Assembly (NCBI GenBank): GCA_007644065.1
Contig: VJWN01000005.1
Location: 558,001-622,000 of the forward strand
From: Margaritispora aquatica
Taxonomy: Eukaryota; Ascomycota; Leotiomycetes; Helotiales; Discinellaceae
Direction: 5' to 3'
DNA length: 64,000 nucleotides
Of this stretch, positions 34,033-47,491 are shown piece after piece. Below the pieces are notes generated by a model. It did not search any database and had not been told where the DNA came from. It was given only the letters and a program-made list of their open reading frames with translations. How positions within the stretch are numbered: the stretch's first letter is position 1; the number at the start of each line of letters is the position of its first letter. The position numbers were made by a program, and so were the translations under genes.

Positions 34033-37000
34033 TCAAGCATTCTTCACCTTCCCCCCTCCACCCCCCACCTCACCACTCCCCAGCATCCCCTCCTCCCACG
34101 ATCCAAAGTCCATCTCCCCAACCAACTCCCTACACCCCTTGACCGCCCTCTCCACAGCACCAACAAGACACCTCTGCGCGACCTCCACGACTGCGACGGC
34201 TCTAAAGCCCGGCTCATCCAAATTCGCCAGATCCAGGACTTGGGTTCCCTTTCCACCTTCTCCGTCGCCGACTAGTTCGTCAGAGAGACGGTAGTTCTCT
34301 GGCGCGCGGACGTACGGTGGAAGAGGTTGCGCGTTGAGGATCGAGGAGGAGAGGAGCGCGAGGAGAGACGTGATGCGGTGGGCTTCGAGGGAGGTGGTGT
34401 GCCGGGAAGAGGCGAAGGTTGTGAGCCAGGGGATGGGGGATGAGGTGTTGGACGAGGGGGAGGAGTGAGCGAGAGGAAATGATTGCGATGCGTATGCGAT
34501 TATCGTTAGGTAATTTGTAATACTGCTCACTGTTAGCCAGAATCCCATTTCAACTTGCTTCAAATATCTCAACACTGAGAAAGGAAAAACTCACTTCTGC
34601 ACCTCCTCCACCAACCCCTCGTAAACACTTTTCGGAAAGTCACCTCCGAGTCTAGGCTCCCAATCCAAGAAACTTATATTCAACCTCATGCTATTAATGA
34701 GCGCAATCTCCTTTTGTAGGGTCCTCTTCCTAATACTCTGCAACTTCCTACCCGGACTGCTCGCTAAACTCGCATCACCCTCCTTACCTGCGAGACGCAT
34801 ATCAACAGTCGCGGTCGTGGCGTTCATATATTTCGCGAGCAGCATCAGGGAGTTGCCGAGATTGCGGCGCAACACAGAGGACTCGCTGATGGGGACCGGG
34901 AAGATGGTGAATATGTAGGCGATTATTAGACCAGTTGCCACTGAGAGGAGGCGGTAGGGTGCCAGTTCGTAGGTGGGATAGAAGGGTTGACCGGTTGCGG
35001 TGGCGACTTTGAGGCCGATTACTCGAACTTGGAGCTCATAACCTGGATCATGAGTTAGTCTTACTTGTGTACTGAGGTTGAAAAAGCAACAACTCACCAA
35101 TTGTCAAAACATGCGTCAAAGCACCCGCTACAATGGCAACCAGAAATCTTGGAAATCTAGCAGCAAAGTAGAAGTAAATCTGTATCGTGATGAAGAACAG
35201 CACAATGATAGCTGTAGTTTGCTCGCCTGCCGCATACCAGTTGATGAAAGCACCCGTCATGCCAGCAATCGTGGATATTAAACTCCAGAAAAGACTAAAC
35301 ACAGCACTTCCAGTCGTAGGACTCATACCGACAGCTGTCATCACCAGACACCATACGACTCTTTGCTTGACGAAAAAGACGTGCGTCTGCTCAAGATATG
35401 CAAGTATAGCAACAGACATGACCGCGATTGTAACGCGGACACCGAATGCTACAGGAGCCGAACCGAGGAAACGAGGAATGACGCGCAGGTAATCACCCCA
35501 TGCTTGAAAGGCATTCTTAGGTGGAAGATGTTCAGGGTTTCTGGGTGATTGAAAAGAGTCACCAAGATACACCGTTTGTGCATTATTCGCAACTGAATCG
35601 AACGTCTCCTCGTAATTTGCTTCATCTCCATTTATCAGTCCCGTAGCCCATTTCTTCAAAGTCTTAAAAGCTGGGACAATGAAGTGAACTTTGTCCCAGG
35701 TTCCGTCTTGCTGTTTAAGCTCGGCGAAGCGAACCATAGCCAGAATAGCTTTTCCAACCGAATAGAGCAGATACTCCATGTAAAGCACGACATGAAGTCG
35801 TTTCGATGCCAGTATCTCTTGAGCTGATGCTTTAGAGTCAGTATGTTGCTTGTATTCTGGCGAGTGCATTGTATTCTTGGCTGTAGCTTGAAATATCGAA
35901 TTATAACCTCTCTCTCTGACCCAGTTTTGGATATCAGCAGAGCGAATCTCCCGAAACTCGGCAATCTGACGTTCAAGATAGTCGCCAAATCCTGCATCTC
36001 CTGCTTTGGGAGGCGAGTCGCCCTTCTCAGCTTCTCCGTTGACATCGATTCCTTTTCCTTTCTTTGGTGAGGGAACAAACTTGAGTAAAAGCAGAATATG
36101 GAGGATACTTTCGTCAAGGATAAAAACTACCTTTTCGAGTGAGACTATGAGTTGAATGATCAGGTTTTGCCACTCTTTCTGTTCAACCTCCGTTACTGTA
36201 TCTGACGAGCCATCAGGCGACGGCGTAGAACTTCCAGAATCGCCCTTAATATGCTCATGCATCCGCTCTGAAATATCGGCAATTGTTGCGACACCAGCCA
36301 TTGGATATGTGATGTTGTTCATCAAAACATGAAGTTCGTGGATATCCGTCTCTCGTAGGTGCCCTACAGCCGTCTCACGCCTCGCGAAAGTTACATCCTC
36401 ACGAAGCTTTCCTGCTAGAGACAAAAGCCCTTCAGACATGGTTTTCAGGCCAGCAGCCTTTGCCTTGTACAAAGTACGTTCTTCTGAGTCAATGCTTTCA
36501 TCGGATTCAAGATTGTAATGTGGTGTGCATAATTTCGAGTGCTCAAGAACTTTTACAAATTCCAGTTGAGCTTTCAGTAGTCCTCGACAAAGCTGCAAGA
36601 ATCCGGTCGTCTCAGCAAAGAAGACCTTTCTTGACGACACTGGGATAATGAACAAAGCCACTCCGCATGAAATAGCCTGGCCTGTCAAAAAGGCATACAA
36701 GACTTCCTGAACAAAAAGTTTACTTCTTGCGAGAGTAGGCTCAAGGGGCCCATATGTAAAGCCAACCAAAACGAATACAATGTATTGAATTGATGGAATT
36801 CCAAACACTGGTCTTGATGCTCGGAGAACTGAGATGAAGAAGACATTGATCATTACTGCAGTTTTCATATTAGCATCCTAGCACTTGATTTTGAGCGCTT
36901 TGTCTTATCATACTTACAGAAGATTGCATTGACAACGTTTGCAGAGGAGTTGTATCCACCTTTGCCTCGAAGCTCAAGTGGTGTCGTAGCATCTCGAGCT

Positions 37001-37617
37001 TTAAGACCGGCGTATTGGCCCAACAGAACCATTGCTGCTGCGAAGCATGTGAGGAACTAAGTGAGAAATGATATCAGCGAATTTTCTCCTACATCAAAAC
37101 AGTCCTTGACAAGAAAATCCACAGCCACATCCTCAAGCAAGTCCTTCCTTCATCTAACACTCCCTCATACGCTTTCTCTTTCCTTACGTACCACAGAAAC
37201 CCCCAAATTAACCAAAAACTTCCCCCTCGGCAAAATTGGCACTGTCGTGATCGCAATGATGATGGTCAGGTACCCAAAATTATAGTAATTCCTGGCCACG
37301 CTCTGGCTCTGGAAGATGGCCATCGCGATTGTTGCGGCAATGGCAGGCTTCACCATGATCATAAAGACCATGGGTGTCAGGCCGATGCGCTTCCATGTTT
37401 TGGATAGGAGGGAGGGTTTGGGCGTCGTTGTTGTTGTTGTTGTTGGCGTTGTTGGTGGTGGTGTGGTGCTGTTGATTTTGGTCTGAGGATGAGTTGGTGT
37501 TTTGGTGATGGTTATGGGAGGTGTGTCATTGAGATCTTGAGATGAGTGCGCATTAATGTTGGTTTTGTCATTTTCGTGGAGGCTATCCGTTTTTGAATCA
37601 GGCGTTGAAGAATCCAT
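34033..37617 (-). CDS. Large multi-pass membrane protein, aromatic-acid-exporter-like (Bre4/DUF2421 type)
   Basis: Relatives include S. pombe and S. cerevisiae proteins linked to brefeldin A sensitivity and bacterial aromatic-acid exporters; substrates are not known. The five exons are 37617..37192, 37056..36918, 36855..35098, 35042..34595 and 34522..34033 (1086 aa), all joined in phase. A disordered Ser/Thr/Pro-rich N-terminus (with a run of Thr from a GTT repeat) precedes the first six-helix block (FMIMVKPAIAATIAMAIFQS through FGIPSIQYIVFVLVGF to AISCGVALFII). A long cytosolic helical region follows with acidic linkers. A second membrane block runs from AFGVRVTIAVMSVAIL to RFPRFLVAIVAGAL, then the C-terminal DUF2421-like part (VLRRNLGNSLMLLAKYMN). 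The two-block layout is typical of the family. The very N-terminus and exon 5 are the least certain. Confidence 0.87.
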
Positions 37618-40600
37618 CTTTGTTTTGAAAATTTGAGGCTCAGTCTTAAGATGAGATGTGAGTCTGACAGCGGTGGGATGAGGTTTAGAGTTTTGGACAA
37701 AAAAAAGTGACCTGATCCATGCACAAACAAACGCGTTGAGCTCCCAATATCTTCAATTACTCTTGGAAACTTTTCTCATTCTACACCCAAGTATGTCAAG
37801 TGATTTAAAATGAGTACGATGATATATTATCTGAACGAAAACATGTGTGAAAGTGCAATACGATATGGTATGCGCGCTAGCAAGTCATCACCACCTCACC
37901 TCACCTTTCACAACTCCACAAACCCCAGTCTCCTCAAAATTGGAAAGTGGTCCCCCAAGGTCCACGCATCCGAGGCACCTTAAATGTTTGTGCGAAATCC
38001 AGTCGTGGAATAATCAGCTGTCAATACCAAATACATACCGAGGTGGGCGAATCAGGAGGCTGAAGAATAGGTATAATTCTGTGTCTTTTTATGTATTTTA
38101 TGTGCTATACGATACCACAGGGGAAGATGACTGGATATATGCCGCTTACTGTGCATTTTCGTACCCTGTACGTGGATGAGGATTGGTTGAATGGAAGAAT
38201 GCTTGCCGAAGGATGCGGAAAAGCAAAAGCTTGGTACGGAGGTGCCGTGATTGAGGGACGGGCCTTGGTAGGATTTTCGGCTCCAGATTCAAAGGAATGA
38301 TTCTGATATATTTTCTTGTGAATCGGTCTCACTTTTTGGAATTTTGGGGCGAGTTTTTCAGGTGGGTTATCTAGTATACGCCAAACTGGACTATCGCTCT
38401 TCGTTGTGTTTCTGGCCGACGAGATGTTGAACAACGTTACAATTCGATTGCACTGTACGACGCGATAAGATACTGATTACCTCGCCTGTCTTACTGTATG
38501 GAACCGTCCGAATCCCATCGAGTTTCGGGAACATGTGAGTCTTGGAGAAGCTACAATCTTCGCTCTGGATAGACTGGATAATCCGCCGGTAGTTGGACGA
38601 TTCGAAACAATAGAGACCAGAGCGGAGCAGAGCTGTTCGGCCATTGAGTTACTGATAAGACATCACCTACCCTCGAGATTGCGAGAATAAAATGACAATC
38701 AAGCTCAACCGTTCTAGATCATGAAGACTTCTTTGATAGTCAGGGAAAACTATCTCTTTATGGTAATGTCGTCACTGACAGGCGAGAGAAAAAAAATGTG
38801 CGACTCCAAGACTACTGCCTTGACATCTGCAAACTGTGACGAAGTGATCGCAATTCTCATTAAGATACAGTAGTTGTGGAAACTCTGACGAGGTTTCGAC
38901 TGCGACGATAAAGAAAGTGAACGGAGAGGACACCTTGTTAAATCGAGACATCGGATAACTCATCCAGGAGACCCTGTCTTGAACTCCAGACGGAAAGCGA
39001 AGATGCAAGTGCAGAATTCCAACATTAGCCTGCAGGAACTGTAGCAGTTGAGAAGGTGCGTGTTGGAATGAAGACGACATGTTCCTTGATCCTCGAAAGT
39101 GCAATGCAATATAAGAACAATCGTAGAAGCTATCATGCGGTAGAATAGGAGTGAAAAAGTAAACGTAGAGCAGACGAAGGTAATGAAGGTCTCATCATCC
39201 TAAAGCTATTCCAACACACAACCTTGTCGAGTGTCCAACTCCGCAGAGTTGTTGTCTCTGTACACTCTATGGTTGCTTTTGAGTATTCCAATCTGGAAAG
39301 GTAAATCGTAAGGAAATAATGGTGACATCGCAAATCCAGCCCCTAAGGGTCAGATATGCTTCTCGAAAACGTTGAATAGAAGAACGGGTAGCGCCTGCGA
39401 GGGATATAAGCTATAAGATATTAGACATCTTACACCACCACAAATGCAATGCCAGCATCTTGTTTCTTGTTTCTTGCCCGCCGCAGTGTGCAAAATGCAA
39501 TTTGCAAGTTGAAATCCGCACAAGGAAGAAGCTCCGACAAAACCAAAGAGTTTCCACTCGGTGACAATGCAAGACGACAATGCAAGACATAGGTTTCACT
39601 CCTGACATTCTCCAACACGGGAAAGAAGCAATTTGAAGGAAAGCTTCCTCCCGAACCGCTGGAGACGCCGAGAGACACTGTCTCACGATGGCATGGTGAC
39701 ATGGGGAAATCGCATTTTTATTTATTTTAATTTCCCGCTCACTCTTGCGAGCCGTGTGAAACAAGCCCAAGCTTTGTTTTCTACTGAGAAGAAGCGAGGC
39801 CTTGAAGAATGGATCTTCTGGAACATTTTGCGTGAATATTGATAAGAGACAATAGGTGGGCGTGCGACGGCAGGTGAAAGCAACTGTGTGGGGTTGGGTC
39901 GGATCAGTTCTGAGCTTGGTACGAAGATTTGAGTAACCGACAAGTTGTTCAAGTTCAATGGTAAACAGCCTCGTGTTCCTATCACATGAAATCAATATAT
40001 TTGGTCTCGTGTAGATATCTACCCAAGAAGCCACATACCTGAAGATACCTACTTGTAAGATTGGGTGTTTATAGTCACGTGTGCTGCCTCCCACGTTATT
40101 GTAGCCATTGTCACCTCACAACGGGAGGGCTTGTTCCCAGACGACGGGAAAAAGAAGTTGCGAAAGCAATCTCACCGCTGTTTCCCACACACACACACGA
40201 GTAATTGCTTTTTTGCATTGCTTCTTGGGACGCTACTACGCTAGAGTGCGATGTTGCAAATCAAAATGGCCGGAGCTCGCGTCTCGTCTCGTCAAGTTCA
40301 AGCTGTGGGTGTGGAGAGGGGGGAAGAACATGGAAGCGAAACAGGACTCAGAGCCGACTTTTCTGGACAGCTGCAGCACGCAGATAGCCGTCAACAAGGT
40401 ACTAGAATAGGCTCGTACGCTGGCAAGACCATTTTGTACACTCCGAGGTGCTCAAAATCATACGAAGCACAGCGACAATCCTGTCACATCTCCGTTTTGC
40501 GCGATAAATCGGAGAAAGTTGGCGCTTAGCAGCTACGAATTCAACTCGGGCCTTCGAAAAGGGAGAGCGAAAAGCAATGCGCAAGGAACAAAGGCATTTT

Positions 40601-41558
40601 GAGACACTAAGGTACCTAGAAAGCAATTTGATACTTTTCTCGTGGCTGCTGCCGTGTTCCCCTCCAGCATGAGGACACCATATTTATAACCCATGATCAG
40701 CCCCCACTGGAGTGACAGAGAGGAGATGTGCAAGGAGGGTTGGCATGATTTGTTCGCTTTCGCTCGATGGACGAGAAAAATGATGACCTGAGGAGGGGAA
40801 AAACCGGAACGAGTCATCATTTATGTCGGAGTCGACCTGTCTAACTGAAAATCAACCACACCGCAGATCAAGGTAGTTGGCGGCTCTTGAAAATTGAGCT
40901 GTCGCGTTTTCGATCCCAAAATGGACGAGGAGAGAGGACAGTAAGTCGGGCGTGGGGTGTCCGAGACATGGCTGGATGGATGTGTGAAACCTGATCCAGT
41001 TGTCCAGCTTGTCCAGCCCTTTCCCCACGGTCGTACTTACACCAGGGACCAGAATCCGCACGACACGTTCTGTTCATTCTCCCACCAGATGTTGTGATGA
41101 CTCCAAGAGATGGCTCGTACTGACCGTACAGTCCAGTAGAGTAGAAAGGTACAGGCCTCATATGCCGCCACCCGATCCTGACTTGCATGATACCATCGAA
41201 GGAGGTTCAGGGTCGAGAACAACATGAGGAGAGGGGTGGTGGAAGTTTGGTAACTTTGGTAAAGCATGCAGTGAAATCTAGTAATGTAATACCTAAGAAT
41301 GCTGCAGCCATTTCCAGTTTGCGATTAAGGTATCTGCAGGCTACAAGATCGGGCATCGTTTACCTCTGCAAGTCATAGAGGTGGTGTGCTGGATGTGCTG
41401 GTGTCCGAAAGGGAATGTGATAGGCTGTGAGATCAACAAGGACATGGAATTTAATCTATTGATGATCCTCAAGGTCAAGGTACATGGGAACATGGGAACA
41501 TGGGCACATTGAGGAGGTACCTTGCCGATGTTTCTTCGGCTGTTGATTCCATAGAGGA

Positions 41559-41583
41559 GGTGAGGTGAGGTGAGGTGAGGTGT
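41559..41583. repeat. (AGGTG)n short tandem repeat
   Basis: Five-base units GAGGT in tandem within the gene-poor interval. Confidence 0.8.
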
Positions 41584-42298
41584 GGATTTTAAATGTGAAT
41601 GTGTGGTGCTGTCAGAGATAGAGGAGGAGGGAATGGCTGAGGCGCCACGAAGTTCATGAAATTCGACCATATTGGCGATATTTGCGATATTCGTGATATT
41701 CAAGATAATTCGCGATATTCAAGGTATCTGGGGGTTGGTGTCCACATTGAGTACTCGACAAAGTGATTTTTCCTGTTAGAACCTCTTTGGGAGATTCATG
41801 ACGATTCTGACCTGGCTATCAGTTTCCTTTTGTTTCAACAACTCATTGTCGGCTTTGTCGGGCAAGTCGTCTGTGTCTTTTTTTTTTCTCTTTCCTTTCT
41901 TCTTTTCATCTCTTTCTCCCATCCCATCCTATCCTATCTTTCTCCGTCACATTCTGCCGTTGATCCAACATTCAGGGTCTCGTTGGCCTGTTGGTCAGAT
42001 AATGAAGGTGGAGGTGAAGTGTGATGAATGTGGAGATGTGATGTGATATGTCGGCAGAATAATCAGTCAGGTTAGGGCGAGAGCTGTGTGTGGTCTGGTC
42101 TGGTTTGGTCTGGACGTAAACCTAAAGTGTAAATAAAGAAAGAATTACAGTATCTATCTATCTACCTACCTACCTTACCTTTGATTGAGCACAGTACAGT
42201 ACAGCCTAGGGCCCCAGTACTGTATCATGTCGCCTTATCTTCAATTGGACTTGAACCTTCCAACAAATATGAACACACCCGACCCGCCCTTGTACGGG

Positions 42299-42345
42299 AG
42301 GTAGGTAGGTAGGTAGGTAGGTAGGTAGGTAGGTAGGTAGGTAGG
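42299..42345. repeat. (AGGT)n tetranucleotide array
   Basis: Nearly twelve perfect copies of AGGT. The opposite strand reads ACCT and gives spurious Thr-Tyr-Leu-Pro open frames. Confidence 0.95.
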
Positions 42346-43576
42346 GTATGTACAATTAGTAATTCTAATACATATACGTGAGATACCTGAGGTGAGGTAT
42401 GATTCTGAGTCTGATTTGGACTGAGTTCGAGTTCGAGTTCGAATTCTCTCCACATAAAGTCTGAAACTAAATGCCAAATCCGAAGACGGGAGATATGATT
42501 AGAGGTGAGTTAAGGTGCGGCGGACCGAGGACGTGGAATGTGAGAGATGTGCAGGAATTAATATTTTATTATTTCTATTATTTCCATATTTTCCGCTTTC
42601 TATCTTTCCATCTTTTTCCTATTTCCATATTTATTTCTTGAAATGTTTCAGTAAGGTAAGGCAGGGTAAGGTACTGTAGGGGGAGAGGAGGTACCTTTTA
42701 AACAATCGTGACAATCGTGACAATCTCGGATTCCATTGTTCTTTCTTTCAAGCCACAATTAATAAGGTTACAGGGGATCATTCCGCCCAAACCCACCACT
42801 GCACGGCTCCATATTTCATCTTCCAGGGCTCCCAAGACCCCCCCCCAAGACTCCATCCCACGTTCGAGTTCACCACAAAATCCACAAAATCCACAAATCC
42901 ACGCATCCACCACCACCACACGCTGTACTGCCCCGCTCCCTGATCCCGTTGGGGGGAACGCCCTACCACCGAGCTGAGGACTAGAAGACTGAAGACTCCA
43001 CAAACTACTCGTACAACTACCTCACACTTTACGCTTGTCCACGCTCTTCCAACACTTCACACATTCCACATTCTTCACTTCACATCTCACACCTCACACC
43101 TCACACCTCTCAACTATTTTACTGGTACCACTTGCTCGATCACTGCTACACCTCTCCCTTCTGCCTACCTCGGGATAATCGCCATTTTCAAAAAAAAAAA
43201 AGTATCATACGTATATCTGTTGTGGAACTCCCAAGTTGCCCTCTTGCTTTCAAGAGCTTCGAAAATTTACTTAAAATAGACCTTCGACTGTCGACCGCCT
43301 CTCCGACATCTGCGATAATCATAAATATCTCCGCGGCTTTCGCACATCTGTTGAGGATTCAAACGTTCGGTCCGCTTGAAGGTCTTGTGTCCCACATTGT
43401 ACACCCTCAAACTTAATACCAGATTCCTCCACCATCCGAGCTACACGAACCCCATATCTACTTGTAGCGTTGTCTTACCAGGCTCCATCACCACTGTCAC
43501 ACAAATCATTGGGATAGACTTCAGCTTCGCATGGGATTGCAGCCTTCCTAGGGTGGAACACGAGCAGCTGAGCGCA

Positions 43577-46061
43577 ATGCTCCCAGATCCCATAACCCCT
43601 CCAAATGAATATACAGGCAACTCTGCCCTTGGTCTCGATCTCGACGTTGTAAATGGTCTAGTTACCAATTTTATCAATTACGGTTCCCAGCAGTTTGCGT
43701 CGCCCATCAGCAATGGTCAAATGGGTGTCGAGGAGAAATCAGAGTTGGAGGATAGGGCCGAGTTCCAGGAGATGAGTGATGAGAACCAAGGACTGTCGGA
43801 CGGAGGTGTTCCTCTGAACATGAATGCACAGCAAATGGATGTGGACATGAATTTGGGAACAACAAATTCTCAGTCCTTGGGCGATTTATTCTACGATTTG
43901 CCTACTCCAAATCCGATTATTCCTATCACCTATGAGGATATCGAGTTTTCCGAAACGCATCCTCCATATCTTCAGAATACCCAACCTCAGACAAATCAAA
44001 ATTTACACAGCATGTATATGTTCGAGATGGGAAACGAAACAAGTCTACCAAACACTATGTCGGCAGTATCATTGCAACTCCAACACCTGCAAGACCAAGA
44101 TTTTCAATTGGAGTATTCACAAAATACTCAAGATCATGCAGAATCTGTAGCGGATGGAGATGATTTCCATCCAGTGGCAAACAGTAATTCCCCCATTCTC
44201 CAAGAACTTTCCTCTAGCCTGGGTGTCGAATTTGGTGATGATGAAACGACGTATGTTTCTTTGGCCGAGGTGGACTTACACAACAACCCTATGCCATCAG
44301 CGGGGTCACAAAGTGTATCAAACACATGGAGCATTGGAAACATAAACCTTTCTATTGCTCCAGGTGTCACGGTACCTCCTTCAGGCCAGACTTCCACTTT
44401 CATATTATCTCAAAGTGCTATTGTATCGCAGGATGATCCTGCCTCAATTGCAGTTAATATGTCTGATTGGGTAGTTGATCCTGAACCTACTGACAATTTA
44501 CCAGTGACAGATATTAGAAACCATAATCTGATTGAATTTCTACTCAACTGGAATCATCAATTCGGGCGACCTTCAGATCAGCGACGACGACCTCGAGCTG
44601 ATCATATTTCATCACTTGTCCGACACGGAAAGCCAAAGCTACCTCCTGTATTTCGAAGCGATCTTCAAGGTGAGAAATGCGATATCCAGGGCATCAATTG
44701 GACGGATCTTGGTGTCACTCGTCTGGAGGCTAGACAGATGCGGAGGCATACTTACAAAAACTATAACAGTGTGCCTCAACATACTTGGCATGTAAGTTGG
44801 CCTTCATTTCTCCGCTAGAAGAGCAATTCTAAACTTTTAGCCACGTGTGAAAACCAACAGACTCTCTGACGACCAAAACTTCTTTCGGTTTAGGAAGATG
44901 GACTTCGACCACAATATCCATCTTTCTCATTTCCAGCTTCGAAATCTGCTAGCATGTGCTACTCGCGACCACATATTCTATGCCGCACCAGCCAAAATCC
45001 TTCACTGCAGCCCGCAAAGTAATAAATACCATAACCGAATTACTGCAGCTCTGGACATGACTCATTCGGTTGTACAACCGTTTCACACTTTCGGAGCCTC
45101 CACGAACTTTACAGCTCTAAGCGAGGGACATGACATTCTAGTTGCTGGTGGTTATGATGGAGAATATGGTTTGATGAATTTGAAAGCTTCAAAGCAGACT
45201 AAGCACACTGAAGGGATAATTACCGATCATCAGAACAGCATCACGAATCATGTACAGGTGCACCTCTCCCGCAATTCGTCAAGCCCCCTCGTTACTTTTG
45301 CATCCAACGACAGTGGTGTGCGGACGCTAGATGTTGCTACCAATAAGTTCATCAGCAAGGCATACTATGACCATGCCATAAACTGCACAGCCATATCTCC
45401 CGACCAACGTCTTCGAGTTCTTGTTGGAGATACACGCCAAGTCATGATCTGCAACGCAACTACTGGCGATGTACTTCAAACTCTGGAAGGACATCGTGAC
45501 TATGGGTTCGCTTGCGATTGGGCCGATGATGGATGGACTGTGGCAACAGGCAATCAAGACATGCAGGTCAAGATTTGGGATGCTCGAAAATGGACCAATA
45601 GCTCCGGGGCTGCAAATCCTGTAACCTCGATTGCGGCTGACATGGGAGGTGTCAGAAAGCTCAAGTTCTCTCCGCTTGGATCTGGTAAACGGATATTGGT
45701 CGCATCCGAGCCAGCAGATATTGTCAATGTTATCGATGGAGAGACTTTCCAGAGTAAACAGACACTGAGCTTCTTTGGAGAAATTGGAGGGTTTGACTTC
45801 ACCAACGATGGACAAGATCTGATTGTCGCCAATTGCGACCCGAACCGAGGAGGCTTGATGGAATTCGAACGATGCGATCTTGCTGGTGGCGGTGGATATG
45901 GCCTGGAGGAGTACAAGGAATCCAGATTCCGAACTCGTGTTCGGGGAGGCCGCGGAGACTACGACGAGGATGATCTAATGTCTCATCCCAGGTCAAGAGG
46001 AACAGATGAACAGCGCCGCCGGAAACCTGCGAGCTTGGGCATTAACATGGGTTATTTCTGA
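43577..46061 (+). CDS. WD40-repeat protein with long acidic, disordered N-terminus
   Basis: Two exons, 43577..44791 and 44841..46061, give 811 aa. The 49-nt intron GTAAGT...TTTTAG joins QHTWH to PRVKTNRLSDD in phase. The first ATG is MLPDPITPPNEY; the open frame upstream has no ATG. Residues 1-345 are Asn/Gln/Asp/Ser-rich and disordered. Residues ~350-400 hold a basic patch (GRPSDQRRRPRADHISSL). Residues ~415-770 form a WD40 propeller: LLACATRDHIFYAAPAK, then ILVAGGYDGEYGLMN, LEGHRDYGFACDWADDGW and MQVKIWDARKW. The tail is Arg/Gly-rich (RFRTRVRGGRGDYDED). The propeller resembles the uncharacterised fungal family that includes S. pombe C2A9.03. The acidic half could be a transactivation or scaffold region; that is only inference. 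Confidence 0.88.
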
Positions 46062-46922
46062 TTTGGATCGAATTACTGCATAATCGGGCTATATCAACAA
46101 AATGGGCTACTCAATCTTACCACCTTATGATAGGGACACACTAGAGAAGCTGTTACCCGTCTAGGGTGCCATATGGGTAGAGCCGAAGGTGGGGATTTAT
46201 AATTTCTGATCTTGTATGATTATTAGGTTTGGCATTCTGGGCGTCAATCATTTGTTGTGGGTGCAGCACACGGGCATCGATACAGCTACACTAGGATGCA
46301 TGGAGGACGGACCTCGACATAGGAGCTGGTTGGATATGGGACGGTAAATCACTTCTGGCTTTGCATTTGGTACCAGCGCGGAGTTTGCAAGGAAAGGAAT
46401 GGCACAGGTCTGGGGATGGTCTATGGAGTATGGAATACCTCCATACAATGGATATGGACACGAATGGGTGGCATTTTCGCGGCATCATTCCGAGCGTAGG
46501 TATCTTGCGACGTGTGAAATAAGCAAGCAAGCAAATCACGTTCGTCGCACTACGTACCAAGGGTGGAGATCAACCACCACAACGCACCACATAGTAAAGT
46601 ATATAAAATGAATACTCACGCCCGAACTCACGCTTCCCAAAACTGGTACCTTCTGTTTATCCAAGTTTTTTTCTTCTAAATTTCTGCGTGATATCAGATG
46701 AGCTATTATTTCCATCATCACGTCTTCCTGTATGGTGCTGTTCGCAAATTTGGTAAACGATGGATGAATAAAGACAGCGACAAACCAACAGAACCTTGTC
46801 CTGGCTGCTGGCTGGGAGATGTTTTTGTTGGACGGACGGGAATGACATCATTCCGAACGCTACCCTACCTTGCTGTACTTTCGGAGGTAATCTTCCAGTC
46901 CATTCGTAACCTACCCTACAGT

Positions 46923-46946
46923 ACCGCACCGCACCGCACCGCACCG
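46923..46946. repeat. (CCGCA)n pentanucleotide repeat
   Basis: About five tandem copies of CCGCA. Confidence 0.85.
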
Positions 46947-47044
46947 TATCCGAAGGAGGTAGGTATATGTGATCTTCCCAGGGTATATGATGGTATATTA
47001 TCCAATATGCAGTACTATACAGTACTGTACTGTAATATAACCAG

Positions 47045-47068
47045 ATCGGATCGGATCGGATCGGATCC
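47045..47068. repeat. (CGGAT)n pentanucleotide repeat
   Basis: About five tandem copies of ATCGG/CGGAT. Confidence 0.85.
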
Positions 47069-47469
47069 TGGCTGGAGTTTCCATCCTCCGGATCATCTAT
47101 CTATCTATCTGTAAACATTCGGATAAGGACAAGATAGAGAGCTTGACCTACCTTACTTCGCTTCTCCTTTATACTGTATATAGGTAGCTACTAGCTAGGT
47201 TACCGCGTAGGTGGCCAAGGTAAAGCAGGTGTGTGGAATCGCGTATCTCGGAAAATGGAAAATGGAGTTAGGTAGTCCAAACACCCCTGTATGAGAAGCG
47301 AGTCATGTGACCATCTCAACTCTTCCGTTCTGCCAAGGACCTCGGGAACTGGACTGGGCTGGGATCACTTGCTTGCTTGCTTGGTTGGTTGATTGGATTG
47401 GTTGGTCCGTCCCATCCAATCCAAAGGTCCAAAGGGGGTGGAAAATGTTCCGGGCCTTGATTTTGGTGG

Positions 47470-47491
47470 CACGCACGCACGCACGCACGCA
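47470..47491. repeat. (CGCA)n tetranucleotide repeat
   Basis: Five to six tandem copies of ACGC. Confidence 0.85.

Larger units (their letters stand above)
37618..43576. other. Gene-poor interval, about 6 kb, many simple repeats
   Basis: I support no gene here. Repeats include an (AC)n tract near 40190, AGGTG units at 41559-41583, a T/CT-rich tract near 41870-41940, the AGGT array at 42299-42345, and CACACCT units near 43080-43110. A 227-codon open frame on minus (40094-39411) lacks domain-like sequence and codon bias, and several frames overlap it. The last ~450 bp should be the leader and promoter of the WD40 gene. Confidence 0.5.

Noticed and set aside
39411..40094. 227-codon open frame on minus in the gene-poor interval
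   Set aside because: No domain, no coding-like codon use, overlapped by other open frames on both strands; likely chance.
42225..42477. Minus-strand frames rich in Thr-Tyr-Leu-Pro
   Set aside because: They are translations of the AGGT array.
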